Assembly (NCBI GenBank): GCA_017640665.1
Contig: JAEPQE010000001.1
Location: forward strand, 575,262-639,261
From: Balneolaceae bacterium
GTDB taxonomy: Bacteria; Bacteroidota; Rhodothermia; Balneolales; Balneolaceae
Length of the DNA stretch: 64,000 bases
Direction: 5' to 3'
A model generated the notes under the pieces. The model was not told the DNA's origin, ran no database searches, and worked only from the letters and a program-made list of their open reading frames with translations. How positions within the stretch are numbered: position 1 is the first letter of the stretch; each line of letters opens with the position of its first letter. Made by a program: the position numbers and the translations under genes. Positions 62,982 to 64,000 of the stretch are shown in pieces.

Positions 62982-63021
62982 TATTTGTTTGTCATTCACA
63001 TAGAATGCGCTAGTTGGGAGG

Positions 63022-63237
63022 TTAACTATATTTGTATAAAACTAATGCTACAAAAATAGTAACAACAAGTATTGTTAGGTTGAAAATCCTTTCCATTGTA
63101 GACAAATTATTCCACTTTCTGAGATTGTAAATTGAAAGTATAAGAGTTAAAAAAAGTAATATGGCATAGCCAGTTACTTCATTTAATCCGACAAACCTAA
63201 ATAGATTTTCAAATAATTCTCTAATCTTTTCATTCAT
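63022..63237 (-). CDS. Small two-helix membrane protein, candidate immunity protein
   Basis: 71 residues with two hydrophobic helices (GYAILLFLTLILSIYNL and FNLTILVVTIFVALVLYKY) and a charged N-terminus (NEKIRELFENLF). Its ATG overlaps the stop of the RHS gene as ATGA, the arrangement expected for a toxin tip followed by its immunity gene. No family recognised. If it is an immunity protein, the membrane location suggests that the toxin acts at or through the inner membrane; that is inference from position and topology only. Confidence 0.65.
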   Translation of the reverse strand: MNEKIRELFENLFRFVGLNEVTGYAILLFLTLILSIYNLRKWNNLSTMERIFNLTILVVTIFVALVLYKYS

Positions 63238-64000
63238 TTTAAATAATAATCAATAAAGTTTGAAACACTTGTAGTAACTGTAGCAGCAGTAATTCTTATA
63301 GCTTTAGATACCTTGTTTGATACAGCCCATCCTTTTCTACCCGTTATAGGATTTGTTCTTGAACTTACATAATCAACACCTTTTAGTCCATCAGGTGCGC
63401 TCTTAATAAATGATTTAATTGCAAATTGTTCTACGCCTGAAGTAAATAAACCTATTGAAGTTACTTTTGTTTGGTCGATTACAGCATCTGTAGAACCACC
63501 ATAATAACTAGCATCAAGCATTTTCAACCCTAAATTTGTTGCATCTGAACCTACCTCTAATGTGCCTCCGAAGGCTGCAATTTCTGGCTGAACTGTTAAG
63601 ATACCTCCAACTTGTAAAGCTGCTCCTGCATCTGATGATACTTCTGTTACTTCAATTCCAGCATGAATTAAATCATGAGGCAGTGCGTCCATTTCATTAC
63701 TAAGCCCTTGTTCATATGTGGCTCGGTAATCTTCCCAAGAGTAATCATATTCTCCTGAATGATATCCAATTAAGTAATCAGTAATCATTTCCAGAAGTCC
63801 AGGGCAACGTTCTTGGTTATGTTCGTTTCCGCATTCAGCCATCATCCCCGTCGGATCAATCAAATTAACCGGATTCCCCATGGTATAATTATACGGACTC
63901 CATCCCGGGTAGGAATCGGCCATCGGATCAATACTCAACCAGCTTCCAATCTCCGAATCCAGGTATCTTGCACCTGCATAAGAAAGATCGAGACCGACTT
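63234..64000 (-). CDS. RHS-repeat protein, C-terminal part with variable tip (truncated by window edge)
   Basis: The frame is open to the window edge, so the N-terminal bulk of the gene lies outside; about 255 residues are visible. The first 50 carry the RHS-associated core signature (YAGARYLDSEIGSWLSIDPM, PGWSPYNYTMGNPVNLIDPT-GM). After this boundary about 200 residues of unrelated sequence follow, as in polymorphic toxins: a small-residue-rich stretch (AALQVGGILTVQPEIAAFGG) and a basic end (TNPITGRKGWAVSNKVSKAI). No known nuclease or other toxin motif was recognised. Export route and activity unknown. Confidence 0.85.
   Translation of the reverse strand, partial: VGLDLSYAGARYLDSEIGSWLSIDPMADSYPGWSPYNYTMGNPVNLIDPTGMMAECGNEHNQERCPGLLEMITDYLIGYHSGEYDYSWEDYRATYEQGLSNEMDALPHDLIHAGIEVTEVSSDAGAALQVGGILTVQPEIAAFGGTLEVGSDATNLGLKMLDASYYGGSTDAVIDQTKVTSIGLFTSGVEQFAIKSFIKSAPDGLKGVDYVSSRTNPITGRKGWAVSNKVSKAIRITAATVTTSVSNFIDYYLK

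Larger units (their letters stand above)
62259..63021. other. Accessory intergenic block: repeats, terminators and an RHS fragment
   Basis: No intact gene. In order: TTAAGGT-N14-ACCTTAA (62274-62301), direct repeats of TTAAGGTATG (62274 and 62413), a GGTACAAGC/GCTTGTACC hairpin (about 62439-62459), hairpin/T-run copy 2, the CAAGCG-GA-CGCTTG hairpin (62550-62563), a terminator (62657-62688), the double hairpin (62709-62751), the RHS fragment (62757-62921) and hairpin/T-run copy 3. Confidence 0.7.

Noticed and set aside
61122..64000. Insertion sequence or transposon
   Set aside because: No transposase frame or clear terminal inverted repeats with target duplication were found.

Overview
The window reads as chromosome of a mesophilic member of the Bacteroidota/Balneolota lineage (inference, no marker gene phylogeny possible here). 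Pointers are a subtilase ending in a T9SS-type sorting domain, DUF5686, DUF4249 and DUF4292 envelope proteins, arginine synthesis through an N-acylornithine carbamoyltransferase, a zinc-cysteine-poor TraR/DksA protein, many TTG starts and one promoter of the TTG-N21-TAnnTTTG type. Most of the window is gene-dense housekeeping and envelope DNA with tight operons. No insertion sequence, integrase or CRISPR array was seen.

Layout. 1-1.8 kb: end of a DUF4249 lipoprotein gene, a patch of hairpin repeats and a small secreted protein. 2-9.7 kb: yajC-ribBA, then leftward ileS, a TraR/DksA gene, lspA, a membrane protein and a lipoprotein. 9.8-13.1 kb: low-molecular-weight phosphatase, TetR regulator, fabF and fructosamine kinase, with matched palindromes either side of the tetR gene. 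13.1-18.6 kb: a membrane-bound AraC regulator with a cysteine-rich metal-ribbon-like loop, divergent from a five-gene sulfur operon (two-domain rhodanese, two YeeE/YedE half-transporters, cysteine-less rhodanese, cysteine desulfurase). 18.7-22.8 kb: flavin monooxygenase, BtuF-like protein, DinB-like protein, AbgB-like amidohydrolase. 22.9-31.9 kb: a nine-gene leftward arginine cluster (GNAT, argG, argC, proC, argD, argF', argB, argE, argH), interrupted once by a dispersed repeat.

32-43 kb: two tandem paralogous outer-membrane proteins, a TPR-DUF4292-EnvC operon, an M28 peptidase and a GT2/epimerase/GtrA surface-glycan group. 43-50 kb: Ppx/GppA, T9SS-targeted subtilase, YheT hydrolase, YpdA reductase and a signal recognition particle RNA. 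50-57 kb: a leftward operon of secreted protein, FecR-domain protein, large beta-barrel and CHASE2-adenylate/guanylate cyclase, which looks like one envelope signalling unit. 57-60.8 kb: tRNA-Ala, an OmpA lipoprotein with thrombospondin type 3 repeats, a DUF5686 barrel and tRNA-Arg.

61-64 kb is an accessory segment directly after tRNA-Arg. It holds a Fic AMPylase, an RHS core fragment and, running off the edge, an RHS protein with a variable C-terminus whose stop overlaps the start of a small two-helix membrane protein (candidate toxin/immunity pair). All three leftward units are followed by a copy of the same hairpin/T-run repeat, giving a cassette-like arrangement. A 43-nt double-hairpin repeat occurs once in this segment and once near the left edge. 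This segment is the most likely place for an undescribed system.
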